From NCBI GenBank assembly GCA_963836265.1, contig CAWIIO010000011.1:1-64000 (forward strand): DNA of 64,000 nucleotides, written 5' to 3'. Position numbers and translations under genes: made by a program. Origin of the DNA: CAIWHR01 sp963836265. Lineage in GTDB: Bacteria > Pseudomonadota > Gammaproteobacteria > Burkholderiales > Casimicrobiaceae. Positions 8,586 through 17,180 of this stretch are shown in pieces (position 1 is the stretch's first letter; each line of letters opens with the position of its first letter). The notes beneath the pieces were generated by a model. The model ran no database searches. It was given only the letters and a program-made list of their open reading frames with translations, and was not told where the DNA came from.

Positions 8586-8595
8586 CCCGGTGTTG

Positions 8596-9795
8596 TCACA
8601 GCAATCCGTCCTTCCTGAACATGTCCTTGATGCCGCGAACCGCCTGGCGGGTCCGGGCTTCGTTCTCGATCATCGCGAAGCGGACGTAGCCGTCGCCGTA
8701 TTCGCCGAAGCCGATCCCGGGGGAGACCGACACCTTTGCCTGCGCGAGCAGCTTCTTCGTGAACTCGAGCGAGCCTTCGGCACGGTACGGCTCGGGAATC
8801 CGCGCCCAGACATACATCGACGCCTTCGGCACGTCGACCATCCAGCCTGCCTCGTGCAGCCCCTTGACCAGCACGTCGCGGCGCTTCTGGTAGCGAAGCG
8901 CAATTTCGCGGACGCATTCCTGTGGTCCCTCGAGTGCGGCGATCGCGGCGACCTGGATCGGCGTGAACGTGCCGTAGTCGTGGTAGCCCTTGATGCGCGA
9001 CAGCGCGTAGACGAGATCGCGGTTGCCGACCATGAAGCCGATCCGCCAGCCCGCCATGTTGTAGCTCTTCGACATGGTGAAGAACTCGACGGCGACATCG
9101 CGCGCGCCCTTGACCTGCATGATCGACGGCGCCTTCCAGCCGTCGAACGTGATGTCGGCATAGGCGAGGTCGTGGATGACCCAGATGCCGTGCTCCTGCG
9201 CCAAGGCGACGATCTTTTCGAAGAACGGCAGCTCGACGCACTGCGCCGTCGGGTTCGACGGGAAGTTGATGATCAGCATCCGGGGCTTCGGGAACGTCGT
9301 GTGAATCGCGTTCTCGAGCTCGGCGAAGAAGTCGACGTCGGGCGTGATCGGCACATGACGGATGTCGCCGCCGGCGATCACCGGCCCGTAGATGTGGATC
9401 GGATAGCTTGGGTTCGGGACAAGGACGGTGTCGCTGCTGCCGAGCGTCGCGAGCGCGAGGTGGGCGATGCCCTCCTTCGAGCCGATGGTGACGATCGCCT
9501 CGGTTTCGGGATCGAACGAAACGTCATAGCGCCGTTCATACCAGTGGCAGATCGCCCGGCGCAATCGCGGGATGCCCTTGGACACCGAATAGCCATGCGT
9601 GTCCGGACGCGTCACCGTCTCGATCAGCTTGTCGACGATGTGCTTCGGCGTCGGGCCGTCGGGATTGCCCATCCCGAAGTCGATGATGTCCTCGCCGCGC
9701 CGACGGGCGGCCATCTTGAGCTCGGTCGTGATGTTGAAGACGTAGGGCGGCAGGCGCGTCAGGCGCTTGAACTCGGTACCGGGCGAGGGGGGCAT
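8596..9795 (-). CDS. alaC: Alanine-type aminotransferase AlaC
   Basis: A 399-residue class I/II PLP aminotransferase, the glutamate-pyruvate transaminase type often found upstream of hom in betaproteobacteria. Visible features are FGMGNPDGPTPKHIVDKL near residue 40, substrate-binding NFPSNPTAQ, the PLP Lys243 in MSKSYNMAGWRIGF, and the C-terminal carboxylate-binding Arg in DGYVRFAMIENEAR. It supplies alanine from pyruvate. It is the first gene of the alaC-hom-thrC group, separated from hom by 103 bases that hold the palindromic element. Confidence 0.92.
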   Translation of the reverse strand: MPPSPGTEFKRLTRLPPYVFNITTELKMAARRRGEDIIDFGMGNPDGPTPKHIVDKLIETVTRPDTHGYSVSKGIPRLRRAICHWYERRYDVSFDPETEAIVTIGSKEGIAHLALATLGSSDTVLVPNPSYPIHIYGPVIAGGDIRHVPITPDVDFFAELENAIHTTFPKPRMLIINFPSNPTAQCVELPFFEKIVALAQEHGIWVIHDLAYADITFDGWKAPSIMQVKGARDVAVEFFTMSKSYNMAGWRIGFMVGNRDLVYALSRIKGYHDYGTFTPIQVAAIAALEGPQECVREIALRYQKRRDVLVKGLHEAGWMVDVPKASMYVWARIPEPYRAEGSLEFTKKLLAQAKVSVSPGIGFGEYGDGYVRFAMIENEARTRQAVRGIKDMFRKDGLL

Positions 9796-9855
9796 GCGGG
9801 TCTTTCGGCGTCAGCGCCCGGAACCGTCCGAGCGACGTGAAAGTCTGGTGGCGCG

Positions 9856-9861
9856 TATAAT
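9856..9861 (+). promoter_or_regulatory. Candidate -10 box upstream of the Mth938-domain gene
   Basis: A perfect TATAAT occurs in the 242-base gap between the divergent alaC and Mth938-domain genes. No good -35 is seen at 16-18 bases, and the gene starts about 170 bases downstream, so this is only a candidate. The surrounding 9850-9910 is noticeably AT-richer than its neighbours. Confidence 0.3.
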
Positions 9862-10037
9862 GCTAACCGATTTAGCTACTTACCGCAATGCATCATCGAT
9901 CGCTTTGGATGCATCGCCGATCCCTTTTCGCGTTGAAGCGTCGCCAAAAGGGAGATCGGCCTCCTCGATGGCTTCGAACCGCGGGTGCTTCACTGGCTCT
10001 CCTTTGACCAGGTATCGGACAGCACCGCCGTTCGCGA

Positions 10038-10406
10038 ATGAAATTCCATCTCTCGACATCGACTGGCAACACCGTCACCGGCCTTGGCGCGGGCTGGGTG
10101 CGCGTCGGCACGCAGGAATACCGCACGAGCCTCGTGCTGACGCCCGCCACCGTCGTCACCGAATGGGCGGCCTGCGGGTTCGACGGCCTCGTCGAGGCGG
10201 ATTTCGCCGCGCTGCTCGGTTACGCCCCGGAGATCGTGCTCTTCGGCACCGGCGCGACGATCCGCTTCCCGCAGCCGCGGCTCACCCGCGCACTCACCGA
10301 CGCGCAGATCGGTTTCGAGGTGATGGATACCGCCGCCGCGTGCCGCACGTTCAACATCCTGGCCGCCGAGGACCGCAAGGTCGTCGCCGCGCTGATCGTG
10401 GACTGA
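10038..10406 (+). CDS. Mth938-like domain protein (DUF498 family)
   Basis: A 122-residue single-domain protein. The pattern of an N-terminal beta hairpin, EYRTSLVLTPATVV, EIVLFGTGATIRFPQP, GFEVMDTAAACRTFNILAAEDRKVVAALI matches the Mth938-like/NDUFAF3 fold. Bacterial members have no established enzymatic activity; the related mitochondrial protein helps assemble complex I, but that is no evidence for this one. It stands alone on the plus strand and converges with the hotdog-fold gene, only three bases apart. Confidence 0.85.
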   Translation: MKFHLSTSTGNTVTGLGAGWVRVGTQEYRTSLVLTPATVVTEWAACGFDGLVEADFAALLGYAPEIVLFGTGATIRFPQPRLTRALTDAQIGFEVMDTAAACRTFNILAAEDRKVVAALIVD

Positions 10407-10409
10407 TCG

Positions 10410-10829
10410 TCACAGCCGATCCGTGACCAGAACGCGGCCCTTGGCGCCGACCGCCGTCTGTCCGTCGGATCCCCTGATCCGTCCGCGCAACTCGACGACA
10501 TCGCCCGCGAGTTTCGCATTCGGCGTCACGCGGACGATCAGCCATTCGAGCAGGATCGTCTCGTCGGCGAACACCGGCCGGCGGAAGCGTTGCCAGAACT
10601 CGAGACCCACCATCGCTCCGCGCGACGAAAAATGCGCGCCGGTGAGGGCGAGCAGCAACGCCGTCGTGTGCGTCCCGCTGGCGATGAGCCGCCGATAACG
10701 CGTCCGGGCGGCGAAGCCGGCGTCGTGATGGACGGGATTGTCGTCGCCGACGTCGTGGGCGAAGGCCGCCACTTTCGCAGCCGTCAGCGTGACCGTTGAT
10801 GAAAAGCGCTCCCCTGCCCGGACTTGCAT
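10410..10829 (-). CDS. MaoC/hotdog-fold dehydratase-like protein
   Basis: A 139-residue hotdog-fold protein of the MaoC/R-hydratase type. It has the catalytic-loop pattern AFAHDVGDDNPVHHDAGFA (Asp and His in D-x4-H spacing), followed by RYRRLIASGTHTTALLLAL. This family hydrates trans-2-enoyl-CoA or related thioesters. The substrate is not evident here and no beta-oxidation genes are adjacent. It lies downstream of the proline-rich protein gene in the same direction (103-base gap). Confidence 0.82.
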   Translation of the reverse strand: MQVRAGERFSSTVTLTAAKVAAFAHDVGDDNPVHHDAGFAARTRYRRLIASGTHTTALLLALTGAHFSSRGAMVGLEFWQRFRRPVFADETILLEWLIVRVTPNAKLAGDVVELRGRIRGSDGQTAVGAKGRVLVTDRL

Positions 10830-10932
10830 CGCCCGCCTCCTGTGTTGCGCGCGCGAGGAGCAGTGTAGCGCCGTCGCGCCCGAAGGTCAGACCACAGCGC
10901 GCAGCAGCGACGGCTCGCGTCCGGCGGGACCG

Positions 10933-12459
10933 CTACCACCGGCAGCCCGAGTCCGTCACCGCGTCCTTGAGCAGGAACGGAATCGCGAGCAAGCCCATCG
11001 ACGCGTAGGCATCGCGGCAATCCGGTTGCGCCGCTTTCTGGATCGCGCGCCCGAGCTTGGATTCCGGCTCCGGCGGCGGCGGAAAGAGCTTCAGCGGAAT
11101 GATCCCGGTCCGACCGTAGGTGATCCGACCGGATCGACGCGCGATCTCGCGCGCGGCGTCGAGATCGATCGGTGCCGGCGCGGCGACGGTGGAGGGATCG
11201 CCGGGTTGACGCGGCGCAAAGATGTCGTCGACGTCCCGCGATACGCCGTAGCTGAGACGCGGCACGGGCGCCGCGGCGGGGGCTTCGCGCGGGGCCGGCG
11301 GTTGCGGCGACTCGGCTTCGATCTTCTGCCGTGTCGCGGGCAGCGCCGGGGCCTCGGCAGGGACTGCGCGCGGCGAGGTCGGCGCAGCGGGCGTGATCGC
11401 ACGCTCGATCGCCGGTGCCGGCGCACTTTCGCTCGACGGCACCGCCGCCGCGGGCGGTTCGGGCGGAGACACGGCTGACGCGGGCGGCACAACCGGTTGC
11501 TCGATTTTGGGCGCTGCTTCGGGTTCGGTGCGCGGCGTCGTCGCCGCAGGCACTTTGCGTTTTGCGGGCGGCTCCACGAACGGCGGCTTTTCGCGCTCGA
11601 CGTTCGGTGGCGTCTCCTGTTCGATCCGCGACGGTTGCGTTTCGATTGGAAGCGTAGCCGGCGCAACGAACTCCGGGATCTTCGGCAGCTCGCGCTCGAT
11701 CTGCGGCAGCGCCTCAGGCAGGGCTTCGCTCCGCGCTTCGGGTTTCGGGGTGGGCGCCTCCTCCTTCCCCGGCGGCGCAACCTCGGAGGGCGGCAGTGCC
11801 GGCGCCGCAGGCTCCGGTTGTGCAGGAGCCGTCAGCGGCGGGGTTTCCGGCACGGCCGGCGCTTCGAGGTCGGCACGCGGGATCGCCTCGGTCGGCGGCT
11901 CGGGTGACCGGATGTCGGCGTTTGGGACGACTGCCTTGTCGACGACTTCGGGTGCCCCGCGATCGATTCGCGGCAGCGTCCCGGGAACCGGCGGTTCCTC
12001 GCGTGCCGGTACTTCGGCCGCCGGCTCGGCACGCCGCGGCGGCGAAGATGGCGGCGCCTCGGGAGCGCGGAGCGGCGCCTCGGCCCGTGGCCGTTCGGGT
12101 CGCGCCGGCGCCGCTGCGCCGGTGCTGCGCGCAGCAGGTTTCGCGGGACGCGCGAGCGGGGACCCGGCCGATCCCTGATCGGCGCCGAGCGACGGCTTCC
12201 ACGGCGACTCGCGCCCCGTCAGGAGCACGCGCAACGTAACCGCGAACGGAGCATCGCGCCACGCGCCGAGCGTACCGCCGCCGCGCTGGGGATTGCCGAA
12301 GACGAGGACAACCAGCACGTGCAGCAGGATCGACAGCACGACGAACCGGAGCAGCGGCGGCGTTGGAGGCGGCGCCGGCGGAAGCCTGCTTCGGTACGGC
12401 GCAGAAGCTGCGGTGGCCGCAATGCGGATCATTCGCGCCCGGTCAACTGCGACAGGCAT
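10933..12459 (-). CDS. TonB-like proline-rich single-pass membrane protein
   Basis: A 508-residue protein with one N-terminal membrane segment (about 38-55, RFVVLSILLHVLVVLVF) after a short cytoplasmic tail, then about 330 residues rich in Pro, Ala and Glu that should span the periplasm, and a conserved-looking C-terminal tail of about 100 residues with two Cys (about 481 and 506, possibly a disulfide). The layout resembles TonB or a peptidoglycan-spanning anchor, but no TonB C-terminal motif (YP) is visible. It follows an ABC exporter gene pair in the same direction. An internal start at about 12432 (MIRIAATAAS) is possible. Function unknown. Confidence 0.8.
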   Translation of the reverse strand: MPVAVDRARMIRIAATAASAPYRSRLPPAPPPTPPLLRFVVLSILLHVLVVLVFGNPQRGGGTLGAWRDAPFAVTLRVLLTGRESPWKPSLGADQGSAGSPLARPAKPAARSTGAAAPARPERPRAEAPLRAPEAPPSSPPRRAEPAAEVPAREEPPVPGTLPRIDRGAPEVVDKAVVPNADIRSPEPPTEAIPRADLEAPAVPETPPLTAPAQPEPAAPALPPSEVAPPGKEEAPTPKPEARSEALPEALPQIERELPKIPEFVAPATLPIETQPSRIEQETPPNVEREKPPFVEPPAKRKVPAATTPRTEPEAAPKIEQPVVPPASAVSPPEPPAAAVPSSESAPAPAIERAITPAAPTSPRAVPAEAPALPATRQKIEAESPQPPAPREAPAAAPVPRLSYGVSRDVDDIFAPRQPGDPSTVAAPAPIDLDAAREIARRSGRITYGRTGIIPLKLFPPPPEPESKLGRAIQKAAQPDCRDAYASMGLLAIPFLLKDAVTDSGCRW

Positions 12460-12526
12460 GCTCGGGCGCTGCTCGGTCGCCCGGCGACGCGCCCGGGCCC
12501 CGGCTCGCTCCGCTCGGCCGCCTCAC

Positions 12527-13360
12527 TCACTCGCCCATCTGCAGCAGCGTGCCGTGATTGCGCGCGTAACGCACGGCCCACGCGAAGACGGCCGCGCCGA
12601 GCGCGAGATAGACGACATTGAGCGCCGCTGCCGTCCAGAACGCGTCCCAGCGGAACACGTGGTGCAGCAGCACGGCGCGCATCCCCTCGAACACGTGCGC
12701 CGACGGCGTCGCCCAGGCGATCGACTGCATCCACCCGGGCAGCACGCTCACCGGATAGTAGACGCCCGAGATCGGCGCGATGACGAAGATCGCCGCCCAC
12801 GCGAGCTCTTCTGCACCGAGCCCGAGGCGCATGATCATTCCCGACATCGCGAGACCGATGCCCCAGCCGAACACCAGGAGGTTCGCGAAGAACGCGATCA
12901 GCGGCAGCCCGAACGAGAAGATCGAGAACCGGAACAGCAGATACGCGAACAAGCACGCGCCACCGACCCCGATCAGGGCTCGCACCACGCTGATCGTCAA
13001 CTGGCTCGCGATGTATTCGGGCAGCGTCAGCGGAGACACGAACAGGTTGCCGAGATTGCGCGCGTAGAGCTCCTCGATGAAGGTCAGCGACACGCCGAGC
13101 TGCCCGCGGAAGAGCACGTCCCACAGCAGCACCGCGCCGATGAAGAAACCGGGGGCATCGCGCAGGAAGTTGTTGGTCGGCGCCAGGTAGACGGTGACGA
13201 ACGCCCAGACGACCATCGTCACCGTCGGGTAGTACATCATCGACACGACGCGCGTCCATGACCTGGCAATCAGGTACGCATGCCGGCGCAGCACCCCCCG
13301 CACCCGGCGCAGCGAGGCGATCGTGCCGGTGTCGCGATCGACCGTCGAGGTCAGGTTCAT
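12527..13360 (-). CDS. ABC-2 type transporter permease
   Basis: A 277-residue inner-membrane permease of the ABC-2 exporter type with six predicted membrane segments, including MVVWAFVTVYL, FFIGAVLLWDVLFRG and VIAPISGVYYPVSVLPGWMQ, the last being typical near the end of ABC-2 permeases. The chosen ATG at 13360 overlaps the stop codon of the ATPase gene in an ATGA arrangement, so the two are translationally coupled. The exported substrate is unknown. Confidence 0.92.
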   Translation of the reverse strand: MNLTSTVDRDTGTIASLRRVRGVLRRHAYLIARSWTRVVSMMYYPTVTMVVWAFVTVYLAPTNNFLRDAPGFFIGAVLLWDVLFRGQLGVSLTFIEELYARNLGNLFVSPLTLPEYIASQLTISVVRALIGVGGACLFAYLLFRFSIFSFGLPLIAFFANLLVFGWGIGLAMSGMIMRLGLGAEELAWAAIFVIAPISGVYYPVSVLPGWMQSIAWATPSAHVFEGMRAVLLHHVFRWDAFWTAAALNVVYLALGAAVFAWAVRYARNHGTLLQMGE

Positions 13361-14220
13361 GACAGCGTCGTGATCTCTTCGGCGCCGCTGCCGGCGACGG
13401 GCTCGCTCAACCGGCCGCGCGCGATGTCGAGGAAGACTTCCTCCATGTTGGCGCGACCGTAACGGGAGATCAGCGCCTGCGGCGAGCCCTGGTCGACGAC
13501 GACGCCTTCGCGCAGCATGATCACCTCGTCGCACATCCGCTCGACCTCGCCCATGTGGTGGGAGGCGAGGAGCATCGTGCATCCGGTGCGGCGCTGATAG
13601 CCCTCGAGATAGGTGCGCATCCGATCGCCGATGTCGGGGTCGAGCGAAGCCGTCGGCTCGTCCAGCAGCAGCACGTCGGGCTCGTTGATGACCGCCTTGG
13701 CGAGCGACACGCGCGTGCGCTGGCCCGCCGAGAGCGTCCCGTACGGGCGCTTCAGCAAGGCGACCAGATCGCAGTCTTCGGCAACCGCGGCGATACGCTC
13801 GCGCGCGCGGCGCACGCCGTAGAGATCGGCGAACACCGCGAGATTCTGGCCGACGGTAAGCCGCTTGGGCAGGTCCACGTAGGGGGACGTGAAGTTGATC
13901 CGCGGCAGCACCCGATGCCGCTGCTTGGGCATCTCCTCGCCGAGCACGGTGACGCGTCCCGCGGTGGGCGTCAGCACCCCGAGCAGCATCGACAGCGTCG
14001 TCGTCTTGCCCGCGCCATTGCCGCCGAGCAGCGCGGTCGTGGTGCCGCGGCGCACGGCAAACGAGATTCCCTTCACCGCCTCGACGGCGCCGTACGTTTT
14101 CCGGAGAGCGGCGACGACGATCGCGGCGTCGACCGCGGCGGCAGGCATCCGGTCGGGCTTGGTCTCGTGCATGTGACGGCGGCGAGTTGGGCGCGGTTCA
14201 AGGCGCGCGCCCGAAGTCAT
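13357..14220 (-). CDS. ABC-2 exporter ATP-binding protein
   Basis: An ATPase of the CcmA/DrrA exporter type, 287 residues from this start. Walker A is GGNGAGKTTT, signature LSAGQRTRVSLAK, Walker B DVLLLDEPTASLDP, switch His in LLASHHMGEVE. No clear ribosome-binding site decides the start; the ATG 16 codons downstream (14172) is equally possible and removes non-conserved residues. It couples with the following permease through a four-base overlap and is preceded by the Rieske gene (40-base gap), so it may belong to a longer operon beginning at the deacetylase gene. Confidence 0.93.
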   Translation of the reverse strand: MTSGARLEPRPTRRRHMHETKPDRMPAAAVDAAIVVAALRKTYGAVEAVKGISFAVRRGTTTALLGGNGAGKTTTLSMLLGVLTPTAGRVTVLGEEMPKQRHRVLPRINFTSPYVDLPKRLTVGQNLAVFADLYGVRRARERIAAVAEDCDLVALLKRPYGTLSAGQRTRVSLAKAVINEPDVLLLDEPTASLDPDIGDRMRTYLEGYQRRTGCTMLLASHHMGEVERMCDEVIMLREGVVVDQGSPQALISRYGRANMEEVFLDIARGRLSEPVAGSGAEEITTLS

Positions 14221-14260
14221 ACCGGCAGTATGGCGAGGGCAATGGCGAGGGCGGGGGCTC

Positions 14261-14965
14261 CTAGCACTGGATCGTCTGCCGGCAGAACTGCGAGAGCTCG
14301 CGCACGACGGTGCGCTCGCCGACGGGCGCCCTCGCCTTGCCGTCGCCGTATTCCATTGCGAGCTTGAAATCGTACTTGCGGAAGAAGGCGTCGAACTGCT
14401 CGGTGCCGACGGTGCCGATCGCCGCGAGCCCGTCCGTGGCCGCGTCGTAATCGAGCAGGATCGCCGCGAGCGGCTGCGGCGCCGGTCCCGACAGCACGCG
14501 GGCCCCGTTCGCGGGATCGTAGACGCTGTGGTCGGCGCAGCAATGGATGACGTGGGCGTCCGACGTCGGCGATTTCCGCGGCTGGTAGCGTATGAACGAG
14601 ACCTCGCGCGTTGGGTATGCGAGCTTGTGCGCGCAGATCGCCGAGAAGGCGACGACGCCGCGGAAGGGCCCTACTCCGCCGTTCCAGCCGTAGGTGCCGC
14701 CATCCTCGCGCCGCAACGTCGCGGCGCCGGTGACGGGGTGGCCGAGGTTGAGCAGGAAGCAGGGCGTCCCCGCGAAGGGAAAATTGAACACGTAGTTGGT
14801 CTCGATCGCGAGCGTGTTCGCTTTGAGCGGTTCGCCGTGGACATCGACCAGGCGCGCGCGCGCATAGAGCCGTGGCGGCACGTCGGCCCATGCAGCCGGC
14901 AGCGCGCCGAGTCCGGCGGCGCCGGAAATCACCGCGCACGACTCGAGGAAGGTGCGTCGCCTCAT
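14261..14965 (-). CDS. Tat-exported Rieske [2Fe-2S] protein
   Basis: A 234-residue protein beginning MRRRTFLESCAVISGAAGLG, a twin-arginine-like signal. The Rieske cluster ligands are visible as CAH (about 111-113) and CADH (about 143-146; second Cys of HCCADHS). The product is expected in the periplasm or anchored to its outer membrane face, carrying electrons through a [2Fe-2S] centre. The partner is not in view: there is no cytochrome b, arsenite oxidase or oxygenase subunit nearby. Its ATG overlaps the stop of the deacetylase-like gene by four bases (ATGA). Confidence 0.85.
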   Translation of the reverse strand: MRRRTFLESCAVISGAAGLGALPAAWADVPPRLYARARLVDVHGEPLKANTLAIETNYVFNFPFAGTPCFLLNLGHPVTGAATLRREDGGTYGWNGGVGPFRGVVAFSAICAHKLAYPTREVSFIRYQPRKSPTSDAHVIHCCADHSVYDPANGARVLSGPAPQPLAAILLDYDAATDGLAAIGTVGTEQFDAFFRKYDFKLAMEYGDGKARAPVGERTVVRELSQFCRQTIQC

Positions 14966-15942
14966 CCCGCCACCAGGAGTTCCCGAACATGCTCGGCGGC
15001 GCTGCGGCCGAGCGCGGACAGCGCATAACCGCCTTCCAGGGTCGACACGATCCGTCCCTGCCCGTGCTTCATCGCGACCGCAACGATCTCGCGCGTCACC
15101 CAGGCGTAGTCGGCCTCGGTCAGCTTGAGGCCGGCGAGGGGATCCTCGCGGTGCGCGTCGAAGCCCGCCGAGACGTAGATGATCTCCGGCCGGTGGCGCT
15201 CGAGCGCCGGCAGCCACCGCTCGCGCACCACGTCGCGAAAGATCGCGCTCGCGCTCCCTGCGGCGAGCGGAACGTTGACCATGTGCGGCGCTTCGTTTTC
15301 GGTACCGGAATACGGATACAAAGGATGCTGGAAGGTCGAGACCATCAGCACCCGCGGGTCGTCGGCAAAGATGTCCTCGGTGCCGTTGCCGTGGTGGACG
15401 TCGAAATCGACGATCGCAACGCGCTCCATTGCGTGCGCGGCGAGCGCGTGCGCGGCGCCGACGGCCACGTTGTTGAAGAGGCAAAACCCCATCGCGCGAT
15501 TGCGCTCCGCGTGGTGCCCCGGCGGGCGCACCGCACAGAACGCACCGCGGACTTCGCCGCGCACGACGAGGTCGGTTGCGAGCACCGCGGCGCCCGCGGC
15601 GTGGCGAGCAGCCGACAGCGAATGCGGGTTCATCGCGGTGTCGGGGTCGATGAAATGGAGCCCCGCCGCGGGGCTTTCCGCCTCGAGCGTCGCAATGTAG
15701 CCGTCGCCGTGCACGCGCTCGAGCTGCTCGTGAGTCGCCGCCGGCGCCGTGTAGTGGCGGAGGTAGATGTCGAGGCCGGCGGCGATCAGCCGATCGTTGA
15801 TCGCGTGCAGCCGGTCCGGGCATTCCGGATGGTACGGGCCCATGTCGTGGAGCAGCGACGACGGGTGCGTGATATAGGCGATCGGCACGGGAAGAAGTCG
15901 ACCTTTCGGGCGCAGCGGCTGTCCAACGGCGCGGACGGGCAA
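14962..15942 (-). CDS. Histone deacetylase-family amidohydrolase
   Basis: A 326-residue class II HDAC/acetoin utilisation/acetylpolyamine amidohydrolase-type protein. Zn and catalytic residues are visible: RPPGHHAERNRAMGFC (His143-His144), DFDVHHGNGTEDIF (Asp181, His183) and GFDAHREDPL (Asp262). Bacterial members deacetylate acetylpolyamines, acetyl-lysine or small amides; the substrate here is not predictable. A GTG at 15888 (VPIAYITHPSS) may be the true start because the family usually begins there. It is divergent from moxR and couples to the Rieske gene. Confidence 0.9.
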   Translation of the reverse strand: MPVRAVGQPLRPKGRLLPVPIAYITHPSSLLHDMGPYHPECPDRLHAINDRLIAAGLDIYLRHYTAPAATHEQLERVHGDGYIATLEAESPAAGLHFIDPDTAMNPHSLSAARHAAGAAVLATDLVVRGEVRGAFCAVRPPGHHAERNRAMGFCLFNNVAVGAAHALAAHAMERVAIVDFDVHHGNGTEDIFADDPRVLMVSTFQHPLYPYSGTENEAPHMVNVPLAAGSASAIFRDVVRERWLPALERHRPEIIYVSAGFDAHREDPLAGLKLTEADYAWVTREIVAVAMKHGQGRIVSTLEGGYALSALGRSAAEHVRELLVAG

Positions 15943-16048
15943 TCATCGGCCTCGCCGAATGGAGTGTAGCCGGTGCCCGCCGGTGGTGACTAGACCGCAT
16001 TGGCGGGCTAGAGTGCCGCCGACTTCCCGATTCGTGCGATAGTGCGCC

Positions 16049-17005
16049 ATGACCGTTCGTCCCTTGGGCCAGGCCGTCCCCACCGTCGCGCGGCTCGCGG
16101 CGGTGCAAGCGCAGCTCGAACGCATTGTCGTGGGCAAGCCAGAGCCGTTGAAGCTCGCCCTCGCGTGCCTCATCGCCCGCGGCCACCTGCTGATCGAGGA
16201 CATCCCCGGCGTGGGCAAATCGACGCTTGCGCAAGGGCTTGCGGCAACGCTGGGGCTTCGCTATTCCCGCGTCCAGTTCACGAGCGACCTCCTCCCTGCC
16301 GACGTGCTGGGGGTGTCGATCTTCGATGCGCCGGCGCAGGCGTTCCGCTTCCATCCCGGGCCGATTTTCAACTCGGTGGTCCTCGCCGACGAGATCAACC
16401 GCGCACCCCCGAAAACGCAGAGTGCGCTGCTCGAAGCGATGGAAGAGCGGCAGGTCTCGCAGGACGGCGAAACGCGCAAGCTGCCCGAGCCTTTTTTCGT
16501 GATCGCCACCCAGAACCCGGTCGAGCAGATCGGCGCGTACCCGCTGCCGGAGTCCCAGCTCGACCGCTTCCTGATGGCGATCGAAATCGGCTATCCGGAT
16601 CCCGCCGCGGAGCGCGAACTCCTGGCCGGCGGCGACCGCCGCGCGCAGATCGGGACGTTGCCGGCACTGGCCGACCCGCCGACGCTGCTCGAATGGCAAC
16701 GCGAAGGCGCGGCCGTGCACGTCGCGCCGGCGCTGCTCGATTACGTGCAAGCGCTGCTCGCCGCCACCCGCGGCAACGCCGGAGGTGGCGCCGATGCCGG
16801 GGCGAGGCGCGGGTTGTCGCCGCGGGCCGGCCTGCTGCTCGTCGCCGCGGCTCGCGCCTGGGCGCTTCTTGCCGGGCGCCCGATGGTCGTTCCGGAGGAC
16901 GTGCAGGCGGTCTTTCCGTCGGTCGCCGGTCACCGGCTCGCCGGCGGTGCGCGGAGCGGCGCCCTGTACGCGCAGTCGTTGTTGCGCGGCGTCGCGCTTC
17001 CCTGA
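16049..17005 (+). CDS. MoxR-family AAA+ ATPase
   Basis: A 318-residue AAA+ ATPase: Walker A GVGKST (about 54-59), Walker B VVLADEINRAPPKTQSALLE (Asp114-Glu115), sensor 1 IATQNPVEQ, and a C-terminal lid with SPRAGLLLVAAARAWA. MoxR proteins act as chaperones that mature or insert partner complexes, usually together with DUF58/vWA proteins. Here it is followed by a DUF58 gene and a TgpA-like transglutaminase, the common proteobacterial trio. The 175-base gap to the next gene holds a dispersed repeat. Confidence 0.94.
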   Translation: MTVRPLGQAVPTVARLAAVQAQLERIVVGKPEPLKLALACLIARGHLLIEDIPGVGKSTLAQGLAATLGLRYSRVQFTSDLLPADVLGVSIFDAPAQAFRFHPGPIFNSVVLADEINRAPPKTQSALLEAMEERQVSQDGETRKLPEPFFVIATQNPVEQIGAYPLPESQLDRFLMAIEIGYPDPAAERELLAGGDRRAQIGTLPALADPPTLLEWQREGAAVHVAPALLDYVQALLAATRGNAGGGADAGARRGLSPRAGLLLVAAARAWALLAGRPMVVPEDVQAVFPSVAGHRLAGGARSGALYAQSLLRGVALP

Positions 17006-17118
17006 GCCAGAAGACGCCCCCGCGAGCGGGGCGAAGCGAGGGCCCGAGGGGTGCGGCCGCGAGCGTCGGCGGCGGCCGACCAAAGGTCCCAAGGCGGAAC
17101 AAAAGACGCGGAGGCCGC
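17006..17118 (+). repeat. Dispersed GC-rich repeat, copy A (core 2 only)
   Basis: The sequence starting directly after the moxR stop (AGACGCCCCCGCGAGCGGGG onwards) aligns by eye along about 110 bases with 27008-27118, ending in the shared GACGCGGAGGCCGC-type sequence (GACTTCGCGGAGGCCGC in the other copy). It is one module of a repeat family described under 26966-27154. Confidence 0.55.
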
Positions 17119-17180
17119 ATGGAATGGCTCCCCCTCGAGGGCATCCCGAGCGCCGCCGGATCGCACGCGGAGACACCTCA

